Shown: piece by piece, positions 19,288 to 28,075 of the stretch | Numbering within the stretch: the stretch's first letter is position 1 | How the letters are laid out: the number at the start of each line of letters is the position of its first letter | Origin: Kangiella sediminilitoris | GTDB taxonomy: Bacteria; Pseudomonadota; Gammaproteobacteria; Enterobacterales; Kangiellaceae | Direction of reading: 5' to 3' | DNA: 64,000 bases | Assembly: GCF_001708405.1 (NCBI RefSeq) | Contig: NZ_CP012418.1 | Location: 372,001 to 436,000 of the forward strand | Notes under the pieces: model-generated | Database searches by the model: none | Told to the model about the DNA's origin: nothing | What the model saw: the letters and a program-made list of their open reading frames with translations, nothing else | Translations under genes and position numbers: made by a program

Positions 19288-19932
19288 TTATTCAACACCG
19301 TAAGTTTCTCGGTAATTGAGTACTTTAGGGTAGTAGCTGCTGAATTTAGGATGATCTTTCAAGTAAGTTAGTAAGTCAGCTAACTTTATTATAGAAAATA
19401 CAGGAATTCCGTAATCTTGTTCAACTTCTTGAACCGCAGATAGCTCACCGGTACCTTTTTCCTGGCGATCCAGTGCAATCAGAACAGCTTTGGGCGTTGC
19501 TCCCTGCTGTTTAATGATATCGATAGACTCCCTGATAGCAGTCCCAGCGCTGATGACATCATCGATAATCAAAATATCGCCCTTTAGCGGACTTCCTACA
19601 ATATTTCCCCCTTCACCATGATCTTTTTTCTCTTTCCTGTTGAAACTATAGGGAGCGGCTATATTGTGGTGCTCGGCCAAGGCTACTGTAGTGCAGCTTA
19701 CCAGCGGGATCCCCTTATACGCTGGGCCAAAGATAATATCGAAAGGGATTTTCTGCTGTACGATGGTCTGGGCATAGCAGCTACCAAGCTGCGCAAGATC
19801 CTGACCATTATCGAAAAGACCCGTATTGAAAAAATAGGGACTGATGCGCCCACTTTTCAAAGTGAACTCCCCAAACTTTAAAACTTCTTTTGCCAGCGCC
19901 AGTTCGATAAATTGTTTTTGATAATCGTACAT
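19288..19932 (-). CDS. pyrE: Orotate phosphoribosyltransferase
   Basis: PyrE joins orotate to PRPP to make OMP in pyrimidine synthesis. The 214-residue protein has the conserved [20 protein letters not shown] start region, [10 protein letters not shown], the catalytic-loop [15 protein letters not shown] and the PRPP motif [17 protein letters not shown]. The 348-base leader upstream holds a CRP-type box, a matching -10 and a hairpin with T-run resembling an attenuator (separate entries). The rph gene that precedes pyrE in E. coli is absent. The DUF4124 gene follows 15 bases after the stop. Confidence 0.96.
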   Translation of the reverse strand: MYDYQKQFIELALAKEVLKFGEFTLKSGRISPYFFNTGLFDNGQDLAQLGSCYAQTIVQQKIPFDIIFGPAYKGIPLVSCTTVALAEHHNIAAPYSFNRKEKKDHGEGGNIVGSPLKGDILIIDDVISAGTAIRESIDIIKQQGATPKAVLIALDRQEKGTGELSAVQEVEQDYGIPVFSIIKLADLLTYLKDHPKFSSYYPKVLNYRETYGVE

Positions 19933-20007
19933 GTTTTATAGAATTAATCTCAAGGAATCAGTGATCTATGATAACCCCATTCATTGGCAAAAAAAACAAC
20001 AGCCAAT

Positions 20008-20030
20008 AAAAAGGCGACTTAATTGCCGCC
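20008..20030 (-). promoter_or_regulatory. Candidate pyrE attenuator (terminator hairpin in the leader)
   Basis: On the minus strand GGCGGC pairs with GTCGCC (one G-T) around AATTAA and is followed at once by five T, then ten bases later by eight T (19989-19996), 76-98 bases before the pyrE start. An 11-codon ORF (ATG at 20069-20071) ends six bases before the stem. Pyrimidine-sensitive attenuation of pyrE by this arrangement is known in E. coli. The hairpin could instead be a late terminator of the upstream PilZ gene. Confidence 0.5.
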
Positions 20031-20115
20031 AGAGTCTTATTCTAATTGTATTATTCTTGTTACTACCCCCATCACTGTTTCTCAACAGTAAATTCTTGCT
20101 TATGCTTGATTAAGC

Positions 20116-20165
20116 GATATAGAGAATAGCCGAGAGGGAGAGTTTAAAGTGTGATTAAAATCACA
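20116..20165 (-). promoter_or_regulatory. CRP-type box and putative class II promoter for pyrE
   Basis: TGTGATTAAAATCACA (20150-20165) is a perfect TGTGA-N6-TCACA box. On the minus strand a TATTCT -10 (20128-20123) predicts a start near 20116, which places the box centre (20157.5) at exactly -41.5, the class II CRP position. No -35 is needed in that geometry. The regulator could be CRP or Vfr; an FNR-type site would need TTGAT arms, which do not match as well. Confidence 0.5.
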
Positions 20166-20213
20166 ATGATACATTGTATCAAGAGTTTTATTTTCGTCGG
20201 ATGCAAAAGACTG

Positions 20214-20240
20214 TAATGCAAACGATTTTATTTTGCATTA
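20214..20240. other. Perfect nine-base-pair inverted repeat downstream of the PilZ gene
   Basis: TAATGCAAA and TTTGCATTA flank a nine-base loop, about 40 bases after the PilZ gene stop. It is A+T-rich and lacks a long T-run, so it is either an RNA 3'-end hairpin or a protein-binding site. Confidence 0.45.
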
Positions 20241-20280
20241 GAAATAATAATGACTGGCTGATAACAAAGCAACGCTAGTA

Positions 20281-20613
20281 TTAGACAAATTCCAAAGCTA
20301 TGGTGGTCTCTTCTACCCGCAGTACTCTCATTGGGTGAAGTACCATTTGTTCCTGATCCTCACCAAGAATACCTTCAATATGTACTTTAACTGTGTCGCC
20401 TTTCTGTAAACCATGACCTTCAGCATTTTTTACCAGGATACCGCCTTCTGAAATATCGAGGCTTTCTGAAATTAATACATCAGAGTTTTGTTGTCTAATT
20501 GCTACTGGTAAGTGTATAGACACGCGGAAAAAGCGACGAGCATCGCCCTTTAACTGCTTAAATTTAGCTTCGCTATCACGAAGTTTATGCTGGCCATCTT
20601 GCTCTATTCTCAT
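20281..20613 (-). CDS. PilZ-domain protein
   Basis: The 110-residue protein is a single PilZ domain. It has the c-di-GMP-binding arginine pair in RRFFRV (about 26-31) and the DISEGG form of the D/NxSxxG motif (about 54-59). It therefore probably binds c-di-GMP and passes the signal to a partner; the target cannot be read from context. It lies 77 bases downstream of rsmA in place of the usual apaG-apaH. A link with the type IV pilus genes at the window start is possible but only a guess. Confidence 0.85.
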   Translation of the reverse strand: MRIEQDGQHKLRDSEAKFKQLKGDARRFFRVSIHLPVAIRQQNSDVLISESLDISEGGILVKNAEGHGLQKGDTVKVHIEGILGEDQEQMVLHPMRVLRVEETTIALEFV

Positions 20614-20690
20614 AAACAGCTCCTCATAAGTTGCATCCCTGAACTTATTCTAGATTAGCAAAAAATGTGAAAAAGTCCACATTTTTTGAG

Positions 20691-21500
20691 TTAAGAGGAT
20701 TGCTCTATATATTGACAGATTTTAATAAAATCTTCTAATGACAAGCGTTCAGCTCTTTCCGAGCCGGCTAACCCAATAGAATCAAAGTCTTCGCTCTCTA
20801 ACCATTGCTTTAAACTATTTCTAATAGTTTTTCTGCGCTGGTTGAAAGCCGCAGTCACGATTTTAGCTAATAAATCAGCGTCATTGACTGACTGCGGTAA
20901 CGATTTATAGGGTTGAAGGCAGACAATTGCTGATTCAACCTTTGGAGGTGGTGAGAATGCACCTGCAGGAACGGTAAATAACATGCTCGCATGGCAATAG
21001 TACTGCGCCATAACGCTTAAGCGTCCGTACTGCTTTGTCCCTGGGTGTGCGCACAGGCGCTCCACAACTTCCTTTTGCAGCATAAAGTACATATCTTCTA
21101 TGTCTTCTCGCTGCTTGAGTAAGTGAAAAATTAATGGTGTTGATATATTGTAGGGAAGATTACCGACTATTCTGAGTGGTTCCTCCGACTCTTGTCGCAG
21201 TTCACTAAAATTAAACTTGAGTGCATCGCTCTGGTGAATGCTAAAGTTCTCATAGTGACCAAATTTTGACTCAAGACGGGGAATTAAATCCCTGTCGAGT
21301 TCAACAACATCGAGCTTTCCCGCTTTTTTTATCAGGTGCTCTGTTATCGCACCCAGTCCTGGCCCGATTTCTACAAGATGTTGATCTGGCTGGGGAGCAA
21401 TTGATTCAATAATTTTTGAGATATAAAAATCATCTGATAAAAAGTTTTGGCCGAAGCGTTTTCTTGCCTGGTGGCCTTGCACAACCTTAGAGTGAGCCAT
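20691..21500 (-). CDS. rsmA: 16S rRNA (adenine1518-N6/adenine1519-N6)-dimethyltransferase
   Basis: RsmA (KsgA) dimethylates two adjacent adenines near the 3' end of 16S rRNA. The SAM-binding motifs are VEIGPGLGAITEHL and the catalytic NLPYNIST. The start at 21500 (269 residues, MAHSKVVQGHQARKRFGQNFLSD) was chosen over an upstream ATG at 21593, because the longer version adds 31 unconserved residues lying within pdxA. With this start rsmA overlaps the end of pdxA by 14 bases, implying translational coupling. Confidence 0.96.
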   Translation of the reverse strand: MAHSKVVQGHQARKRFGQNFLSDDFYISKIIESIAPQPDQHLVEIGPGLGAITEHLIKKAGKLDVVELDRDLIPRLESKFGHYENFSIHQSDALKFNFSELRQESEEPLRIVGNLPYNISTPLIFHLLKQREDIEDMYFMLQKEVVERLCAHPGTKQYGRLSVMAQYYCHASMLFTVPAGAFSPPPKVESAIVCLQPYKSLPQSVNDADLLAKIVTAAFNQRRKTIRNSLKQWLESEDFDSIGLAGSERAERLSLEDFIKICQYIEQSS

Positions 21501-22497
21501 GGGATTGTTTATGTCGCTGAATGAGATCTTGGGTAAATTGTAACGCATATTGCATGCTACCGATATCAGCAATACCTTTATCAGCGATATCAAGCCCGGT
21601 TCCGTGATCGACAGATGTCCGTATATAAGGCAGCCCTAAGGTTACGTTTACAGCCTTGCCAAACCCTTTGTACTTCAGGGTTGGAAGTCCTTGGTCATGA
21701 TACATTGCCAGTACAGTATCTACTTCAGCTAATTTATTTGGCTGGAATGCAGTATCCGCCGGTAGCGGTCCGATAATGTCAGCGTTCAAATTTTGTCTCA
21801 GGGTTTCTAAAGTTGGCTCAATCACACGTATCTCTTCTGTTCCCAGGTGGCCATTTTCACCTGCATGTGGATTTAATCCACAGACAAGGACGCGTGGATG
21901 TTGTATAGAAAATTTACTTTTTAATTCTTCGACCAGGATCGTTATGATCTGGGTTAGCAACTCAGGTGTGATCGCATCGGGAACCTCTCTCAGCGATAAA
22001 TGGGTAGTAGCCAGAGCTACTCTAAGCCCCTCAGTTGCTAACATCATAACAACTTTTTCGGATTGACTTTGTTCAGCGAAAAATTCTGTATGACCTGAAA
22101 AAGACAAACCAGACTCATTGATGATGCCTTTATGCACAGGGCCAGTTAGTATGGCATCCACCTGCCCGCTAATAGCATGTTCATGAGCAATTTTGAGTGT
22201 GTCCAGCACGTATGCAGCATGAGCGACATTTAGTTGCCCCGGATTCACCTCTGTGGCATCAAGTTCGCAAGGAATAATCCATAAATGCCCTGTACGATGA
22301 GACTCTAGTCGTGTGTCTGGGGTAAACTCGGAAAGCTCTAGAGGTAATTGAAGTTTCTTTGCTGCTGCTGTTAAAAGAGAAGGTGAGGCACAAATGATAA
22401 GCTGATCAGCGCAGGAGTGCTGCGCCATCTTGACCATGATTTCTGGTCCAATACCAGCGGGTTCGCCAGCCGTAATTAAAATTCTTGAAATGTCCAC
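21487..22497 (-). CDS. pdxA: 4-hydroxythreonine-4-phosphate dehydrogenase
   Basis: PdxA oxidises 4-phosphohydroxy-L-threonine with NAD in pyridoxal phosphate synthesis. The 336-residue protein has the family start (ILITAGEPAGIGPEI), TGPVHKGIINESG, FSGHTEFFAE and the metal-ligand segments CGLNPHAGENG and MYHDQGLPTLKYKGF. It belongs to the lptD-surA-pdxA-rsmA operon, 28 bases after surA. Confidence 0.95.
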   Translation of the reverse strand: MDISRILITAGEPAGIGPEIMVKMAQHSCADQLIICASPSLLTAAAKKLQLPLELSEFTPDTRLESHRTGHLWIIPCELDATEVNPGQLNVAHAAYVLDTLKIAHEHAISGQVDAILTGPVHKGIINESGLSFSGHTEFFAEQSQSEKVVMMLATEGLRVALATTHLSLREVPDAITPELLTQIITILVEELKSKFSIQHPRVLVCGLNPHAGENGHLGTEEIRVIEPTLETLRQNLNADIIGPLPADTAFQPNKLAEVDTVLAMYHDQGLPTLKYKGFGKAVNVTLGLPYIRTSVDHGTGLDIADKGIADIGSMQYALQFTQDLIQRHKQSHGSL

Positions 22498-22525
22498 ACC
22501 TTTTCCTTAGGTAAGTGTTGATAGA

Positions 22526-23827
22526 CTAGGCGTCTTCCTCAACAACTTTTTTAACATAGGCTTCATCTCGAATTTCTCGAATCCAGTTTTCTACTTCTTC
22601 TGAAAATTTACGCTGGCGAAGAATTTTTGCTGCCTGCTGACGCTTCATATCATCTGTTTGATCATCTTGACGTTTGCCTGTCAGCTGCACAATATGCCAG
22701 CCAAAACTAGTTTGGAAGGGTTGGCTAATTTCATTGACCTCAAGGTTTGAGAGTGTTTCTTCGAACACTGGGTCATAAACACCAGCGTTATTCCAACCAA
22801 GTTCACCACCTAAATTAGCAGAGCCTGGATCGTCTGAATATTTTTTTGCCATATCCCCGAAATCGGATTTACCTGCTATAACCTCTTTACGTATATGATG
22901 TAACAAATCTTTGGCATCTTTTGTCGTAGTAATAGCGTCCGGGCGTATCAGTATATGGCGAGCTTTTGTCTGTTGAACGACGTGCTCCATATCACCGCGT
23001 TTGTCGCGAAGCTTAAGTATATGAAAGCCCGCTGGACTGCGAATTAGACGTGAAATATCGCCTTGATCCATATAATAAACAGGTGATCGAAATAGTTCTG
23101 GTAGGTTCTCTTCCGTACTCCAGCCAAAATCACCGCCTTTACTGGCATCTGAAGCGTCCGAGTGCTTCTTTGCTATCTCTTCAAACTCCGCACCTTGTTC
23201 AATCTGTTGCTTTAAACCTAGCGCCTCTTCCTTTGCAGAAGCGACCTCGCTATCGCTGGCATCTTCATCGACAGCAACCAGAATATGGCCTAACTGGTAT
23301 TCAATGTTGCTTTTTGCGTCCATCGCTTTAACCAGTGAATTGATTTCTTTTTCGCTGATTTTTATGCGACGAGATACGAAGGCTTCTCGGAAGCGAGAAG
23401 TTAATATCTCTTTACGGAGGTCATCAAGGAATAGCTCATAGGCTATGCCTTGCTGCTCCATATTGAGCCGGAATTCATCCAATGTCATGCCTTCCTGCTT
23501 TGCTACACTGGCTGCAATTTGCTGTAGCTCTGCTGGCTGAACCTGCATTCCAGAGCGTGCCGCCATCTGATACTGTAGGCTTTGAATAATTAACTGTTCT
23601 AACAGTTCTTTCTCTAAAACGTTTTCTGGAGGTAGCTGTCCACCACGTGAGAGGATTTGACCTTTGGCCTGTAATATTTTGCGGTTAAGTTCACTTTGTA
23701 GGATAACGTCTTGATCAACCTGAGCTATTACTTTATCAATAGTCTCTGCGCCTTTTGCAGCAGGAGCCATTAGTACGCTAAATGAAGTAACTAACAAGCA
23801 AGCCGAAATCAAATGTTTTAATGTCAT
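22526..23827 (-). CDS. surA: Periplasmic chaperone / peptidyl-prolyl isomerase SurA
   Basis: SurA escorts outer-membrane proteins through the periplasm. The 433-residue protein has a signal peptide (about 1-26), an N-terminal chaperone domain, and two parvulin domains (about 172-275 and 285-386, with HILVAVDEDASD and HILIRPD starts). A C-terminal helix follows. Its partner LptD is encoded one base upstream, consistent with SurA helping LptD assembly. Confidence 0.95.
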   Translation of the reverse strand: MTLKHLISACLLVTSFSVLMAPAAKGAETIDKVIAQVDQDVILQSELNRKILQAKGQILSRGGQLPPENVLEKELLEQLIIQSLQYQMAARSGMQVQPAELQQIAASVAKQEGMTLDEFRLNMEQQGIAYELFLDDLRKEILTSRFREAFVSRRIKISEKEINSLVKAMDAKSNIEYQLGHILVAVDEDASDSEVASAKEEALGLKQQIEQGAEFEEIAKKHSDASDASKGGDFGWSTEENLPELFRSPVYYMDQGDISRLIRSPAGFHILKLRDKRGDMEHVVQQTKARHILIRPDAITTTKDAKDLLHHIRKEVIAGKSDFGDMAKKYSDDPGSANLGGELGWNNAGVYDPVFEETLSNLEVNEISQPFQTSFGWHIVQLTGKRQDDQTDDMKRQQAAKILRQRKFSEEVENWIREIRDEAYVKKVVEEDA

Positions 23828-23828
23828 A

Positions 23829-26204
23829 TTATTTGCCTAATAAATCTTCGTATCCGTAAATACTGTCTTCTAAAAATTGTGTTGTGCTGCCTTGAAGACT
23901 ACCAATTCCTTTCAAAACAAATTGTACATATACGCCAGAACTATGTTCGTCTGGTTGGTTTGGTAGTAACGCACCTTGGCTGTCTAGTTGGATATTGATA
24001 TACCGTCTACCGACGACTCTCACAGCCCAGCAGCAAGACTCATATTCTAGACCAAGAAAAGAGTCGTTAGTTCGATTCTCTGTCAGATCTTGGTTGTAAC
24101 GGCCTAAAAGACGCCAATCTTGGGCCAATGGCCAGGCAAATGCAAGCTCTGCCTCTTCTTGTGTGCGTGTTAGTGTTTTTCTATATCGGTGGCCAAGATT
24201 GATAATATGATTTGTCTTGGGTTCATAATGCATATTAACCAAGCCGTGGGTCGTTTCACTTTCCTGATCGTCCCATTCAATAGCTGACTTCACTTCAATA
24301 TTCTCTGTCCAACGCCAGTTAACCTCAGCTAATAGACCGGATTGTTTATTTGTTTCAACAGGCATGTTGAGCAGGGTAACCTTGCGATCTTTGAGATAAA
24401 CGGTTCTACCAATAGAAACAGAAGCTTTTTCACGTCCTTCATCATCTAGAATTCGGCTGGTCAGTGCGCCACTGATCTGGTTGGCGTCTCCTATGCGATC
24501 AATGCCACTGAATCGGTTGCGGCTGAATAACTGAGTAAAGTTAAATGTCGGTAAGCTGGTATCAAAAATACCAATCTCACTTTGATCCTGGTAAGGGGTA
24601 TAAAGGTAAAATACGCGTGGCTCAAGCGTCTGCGTCAGCTCCTCGTCATTGAAGTTGAGCGAACGTTCGAAAAACAACCCTGTATCAATAGATAAAGTTG
24701 GCAGGCTTCGGTCAACGGTCTCAAGGTTGTTGGTTACATCGGTTTGTTTGTAGTGTGTATATGCGAAGCTAAGTTCTGGGCGAAAGAAACTGTATAAAGT
24801 CTCATGGCTCCAGCCAATTGAGGGCTCAATATGATAGCGTTCCGCGCTGTCAGCGTTATCCTTGGTAAAACGAGTAAGTTCGCTACTAATTTTCGCCTCA
24901 AACTCATTATCATTGGGCTCAAAAAAGCGAGTGAGCTGAATTTTAGGCTCGATAGTGTAACGCTCTACTGGGCTATTCAGTAGCTGCCAATCCTTGTATT
25001 CAGTTCTCATAAACCAGCCTTTAGTCAGGTACTGGACATATAGGTTCTGACTTAGAATATCCTGGTTGCTGTCCTGAATACTGCCGCCAAAATCTTGATA
25101 AAAGCTATCGTCACTAACCTTTCTTGCTACTATTCCGCTGGTCCAATTCTCGGAAAGTTGGGTTAAATGGTTAACATTGTATTGCCAGCGCTTCTCTGGC
25201 AAGTTTTCCGGACTATCTGCGCTGGCGGCTTTATCGTTTGGTAAATACTCGAAAAAGAGCTCTCCTGCGTTTGACTCTGTAAGGTAGCGGAATTCAGTAC
25301 CTAACATTGAGCCTCGGGATGTCATGTAACGTGGCGTAAGGGTCAGATCATAGTTTGGGGCCAAATTCAGATAATATGGAATACTGATATCACGGCCATT
25401 TCGATTGGAGTTGCTAAACGAAGGCGGAAGCAAACCTGTTTTACGTCGGTCATCTACTGGAAACGTTATGTATGGCAAGTAAAAAACGGGTATATCCGCA
25501 ATTTTCACCACACTGTTGTATGCTTTACCCCATCCGCTCTGACGGTCAATAATGATTTCTTCTGATTCGAAAACCCAGCTTCTCTGATCCTGTGGGCAGG
25601 TTGAAAAATCAGTGTCTGTAAGTGTGAGTAACTGCTTATTATCGACACGGATCTCTTTCGCTCTACCGTTACCATTGTTACTGTATAAGTGGAATTGTGT
25701 ATTTTGTATTTCAGTTGAGCCTTGAAGCGAGTAATAGTCGAGGCTATCGGCGCCTACCACGAAGTTATCGTTGGTAAATAAAAGATCGCCTTCCGCTCGA
25801 TAAGATTTCGTAATGTTATCTGCGGTTAGAGTGTCAGCAGTTAAGGTCTGCCTGGCCTGGGTAACTTTAACATCGCCAGTGAGATATGCCTTGGTACCTT
25901 CTCGATAAGCTTGGTTGGAATAGACTCGAATCGGTTCATTGGGATCTGTGATACCAGGTTGGTATCGCTCAGGCTGTATAGAACCCGTCGGACAGGTTTT
26001 AAACTCAGGAAACTGATAAGCCTGATGATTTTCGTTGGTCGTTCTCTCAATACCATCAGGGGACGATGATGAGATCGATGACTTGGTCGTACTTTGTTCT
26101 TGCTCTGGTTCTGCGGCAGCACTTACTGTAGTTGAACAAGCCAACACAGTGCTGATAGCAGAAGCCAAAAAAGATTTTACCCAGCGAACTTTCTTGCTTA
26201 CCAT
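23829..26204 (-). CDS. lptD: LPS-assembly protein LptD
   Basis: LptD is the outer-membrane barrel that places lipopolysaccharide in the outer leaflet with LptE. The protein has a signal peptide, an OstA-like N-terminal domain (about 95-210) and a C-terminal barrel. Four cysteines corresponding to the E. coli disulfide set are visible: FKTCPTG, FSTCPQD and the adjacent pair in YESCCW. I chose ATG 26204 (791 residues) because it gives a canonical signal peptide. A GTG at 26234 would add ten residues and cannot be excluded. The gene is divergent from amgK. Confidence 0.94.
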   Translation of the reverse strand: MVSKKVRWVKSFLASAISTVLACSTTVSAAAEPEQEQSTTKSSISSSSPDGIERTTNENHQAYQFPEFKTCPTGSIQPERYQPGITDPNEPIRVYSNQAYREGTKAYLTGDVKVTQARQTLTADTLTADNITKSYRAEGDLLFTNDNFVVGADSLDYYSLQGSTEIQNTQFHLYSNNGNGRAKEIRVDNKQLLTLTDTDFSTCPQDQRSWVFESEEIIIDRQSGWGKAYNSVVKIADIPVFYLPYITFPVDDRRKTGLLPPSFSNSNRNGRDISIPYYLNLAPNYDLTLTPRYMTSRGSMLGTEFRYLTESNAGELFFEYLPNDKAASADSPENLPEKRWQYNVNHLTQLSENWTSGIVARKVSDDSFYQDFGGSIQDSNQDILSQNLYVQYLTKGWFMRTEYKDWQLLNSPVERYTIEPKIQLTRFFEPNDNEFEAKISSELTRFTKDNADSAERYHIEPSIGWSHETLYSFFRPELSFAYTHYKQTDVTNNLETVDRSLPTLSIDTGLFFERSLNFNDEELTQTLEPRVFYLYTPYQDQSEIGIFDTSLPTFNFTQLFSRNRFSGIDRIGDANQISGALTSRILDDEGREKASVSIGRTVYLKDRKVTLLNMPVETNKQSGLLAEVNWRWTENIEVKSAIEWDDQESETTHGLVNMHYEPKTNHIINLGHRYRKTLTRTQEEAELAFAWPLAQDWRLLGRYNQDLTENRTNDSFLGLEYESCCWAVRVVGRRYINIQLDSQGALLPNQPDEHSSGVYVQFVLKGIGSLQGSTTQFLEDSIYGYEDLLGK

Positions 26205-26272
26205 GTACTTTTCGTGTTTTTTCGGGTCGGTCACAAAATAGACAGCCCATTATTTCAGGGGCTTATGCTTTG

Positions 26273-26288
26273 TAACTATGATCAGTTA
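26273..26288. promoter_or_regulatory. Inverted repeat between lptD and amgK
   Basis: TAACT-N6-AGTTA lies midway in the 130-base divergent gap of two envelope operons. It has the shape of a dimeric regulator site, but no family is recognised. Confidence 0.25.
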
Positions 26289-26334
26289 TAAAGGCCTAAT
26301 GATAAACGCTTACGGGACAGATTGAAAATCAATA

Positions 26335-27378
26335 ATGACAAAAGATAGCCGACAAACAAAATTAAGGGAATGGTCGCAGCAGCAATTGGCTCGACTAATG
26401 GATAATTCTGAACTTGAGCAGGATAAGCTTGAATGGAGTATGGTGTCAGGTGATGCCAGTTTTCGACGTTACTTTCGCTGGCAAAACACACACACAGGCC
26501 ATAGCTGGATTGCGGTAGATGCTCCACCGGAGCATGAAAACAGCCGTCAATTTATAAAAGTTGCTAATTTACTTGAAACGGTCAATGCTCCCAGGGTATT
26601 AGCTCAGGATCTCGAGCAAGGATTCATGCTGTTAACGGATTTGGGTAACCAATTGTATTTACCTCTGTTACAGCAAGCAAAAGCATCTGACGATGAAGAA
26701 ACTGCCAACGAACTATATCATCGAGCTATTGATAGTTTGATTGAAATGCAAAAGATCTCTGCTGGCAGTCTACCTGATTACGATGAAGCGCTACTGCGAA
26801 CAGAGATGGAACTTTTCCGAGACTGGTTCCTGAAAGAGCATTTAGATATGGATTTAAGTCCAGCAGAACACAGGCTTTTGGACACCACGTTTGAACACCT
26901 GATAGAAAGCGCTCACTCTCAGCCTCAGGTCTTTGTTCATCGAGACTATCATTCCCGAAATATCATGCAGTGTGAGGGTACGGAGGCTCCGGGCATCATA
27001 GATTTTCAGGATGCCGTGAGAGGACCCTTAACTTACGATTTATTATCACTACTAAGAGATTGCTATATTCAGTGGTCCCCGGAACAGGTGGGTAAGTGGG
27101 TAGATTATTACCTGAAGCACTCACCAGCTATACTTGAGAAAGAGCAGTTTATCCAATGGTTTGACTGGATGGGACTACAGCGACACATCAAAGTGGCAGG
27201 AATCTTTTGTCGCCTGAATTATAGGGATGGCAAGGAAGGTTACTTGAAAGATATCCCTCTAACCCTCACTTATATCAAACAGCAGGCAGAAAAATATCCA
27301 GAAATGTCAGAGTTCTATTTATGGCTAAGAGATAAGGTCATTCCACTTTTTCAGGAAAGGCAGAGTAGTCTATCATGA
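26335..27378 (+). CDS. amgK: N-acetylmuramate/N-acetylglucosamine kinase of cell-wall recycling
   Basis: AmgK phosphorylates the anomeric position of MurNAc (and GlcNAc) released from peptidoglycan. The 347-residue protein has an aminoglycoside-phosphotransferase fold with the nucleotide-binding N-lobe (VSGDASFRRYFR), the catalytic loop FVHRDYHSRNIM and the metal-binding IIDFQDAVRGP. It overlaps murU by four bases (ATGA). The two enzymes form the fosfomycin-bypass recycling route described in Pseudomonas. The divergent lptD next door is the usual arrangement. Confidence 0.92.
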   Translation: MTKDSRQTKLREWSQQQLARLMDNSELEQDKLEWSMVSGDASFRRYFRWQNTHTGHSWIAVDAPPEHENSRQFIKVANLLETVNAPRVLAQDLEQGFMLLTDLGNQLYLPLLQQAKASDDEETANELYHRAIDSLIEMQKISAGSLPDYDEALLRTEMELFRDWFLKEHLDMDLSPAEHRLLDTTFEHLIESAHSQPQVFVHRDYHSRNIMQCEGTEAPGIIDFQDAVRGPLTYDLLSLLRDCYIQWSPEQVGKWVDYYLKHSPAILEKEQFIQWFDWMGLQRHIKVAGIFCRLNYRDGKEGYLKDIPLTLTYIKQQAEKYPEMSEFYLWLRDKVIPLFQERQSSLS

Positions 27379-28073
27379 AGGCGATGATCCTAGCGGCCGG
27401 CCGTGGCGAGCGGATGCGTCCACTAACTGACCGTCACCCCAAGCCATTATTAAAAGTTGACGGTCGAGCATTGATCGAGTGGCATATAGAAGCATTAAAA
27501 GAAGCAGGAATTAATGAGATTCTGATCAACACTTCGTGGCTGGGTGATCAGATTCCTGAGTATTTAGGAGATGGCGGGTACTGGGGAGTCAACTTAACTT
27601 TTTCTCATGAACCAAATGCTCTTGAAACCGCGGGAGGTATTCGCAAAGCGCTGGATTTTTTTGACGACGAGCCCTTTATTGTCGTAAGCGGTGACGTCTG
27701 GTCTGAATATAATTACGAGCAGTTACTGTCACAACCCACTAAAAGCGCACATATTGTTCTTGCTCCTAACCCAGAACATCACCCTGAAGGGGATTTTCAA
27801 TTAAGAGATGATAATCTGGTTATAGCGGAAGGCGATGATAAGTATACGTTTTCGGGAATTGGTGTTTATCATCCTAAAGTATTTGCTGATGTCCCTTTAG
27901 GTGAGCCTTATCCTCTAGCTCCTTTATTACGTGAGCTTATGGTGGAAGCAGAAGTGACTGGTGAATTGATGGAAGGGCGCTGGCACGACGTTGGTACCCC
28001 AGAGCGCTTGAAAAAGCTGAACGAGAGTTTTCAGCGACGAATTAAAACGATTGAATACGACGGAAAACTATAA
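27375..28073 (+). CDS. murU: N-acetylmuramate-1-phosphate uridylyltransferase
   Basis: MurU makes UDP-MurNAc from MurNAc-1-phosphate in the recycling pathway that bypasses MurA/MurB. The 232-residue protein has the nucleotidyltransferase signature MILAAGRGERMRPLTDRHPKPLL at its N-terminus (G-x-G-x-R and K of the active site), the NALETAGGIRKAL segment and VSGDVW for metal binding. The four-base overlap with amgK supports coupled synthesis of the two pathway partners. Confidence 0.92.
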   Translation: MKAMILAAGRGERMRPLTDRHPKPLLKVDGRALIEWHIEALKEAGINEILINTSWLGDQIPEYLGDGGYWGVNLTFSHEPNALETAGGIRKALDFFDDEPFIVVSGDVWSEYNYEQLLSQPTKSAHIVLAPNPEHHPEGDFQLRDDNLVIAEGDDKYTFSGIGVYHPKVFADVPLGEPYPLAPLLRELMVEAEVTGELMEGRWHDVGTPERLKKLNESFQRRIKTIEYDGKL

Positions 28074-28075
28074 CA

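Noticed and set aside
19931-20113. 60-codon plus-strand ORF upstream of pyrE
   Set aside because: It lies in the regulatory leader, has an unlikely composition and no Shine-Dalgarno; the region is better explained by the pyrE leader elements.
20150-20165. FNR-type site
   Set aside because: The arms read TGTGA/TCACA, the CRP pattern; FNR needs TTGAT/ATCAA.
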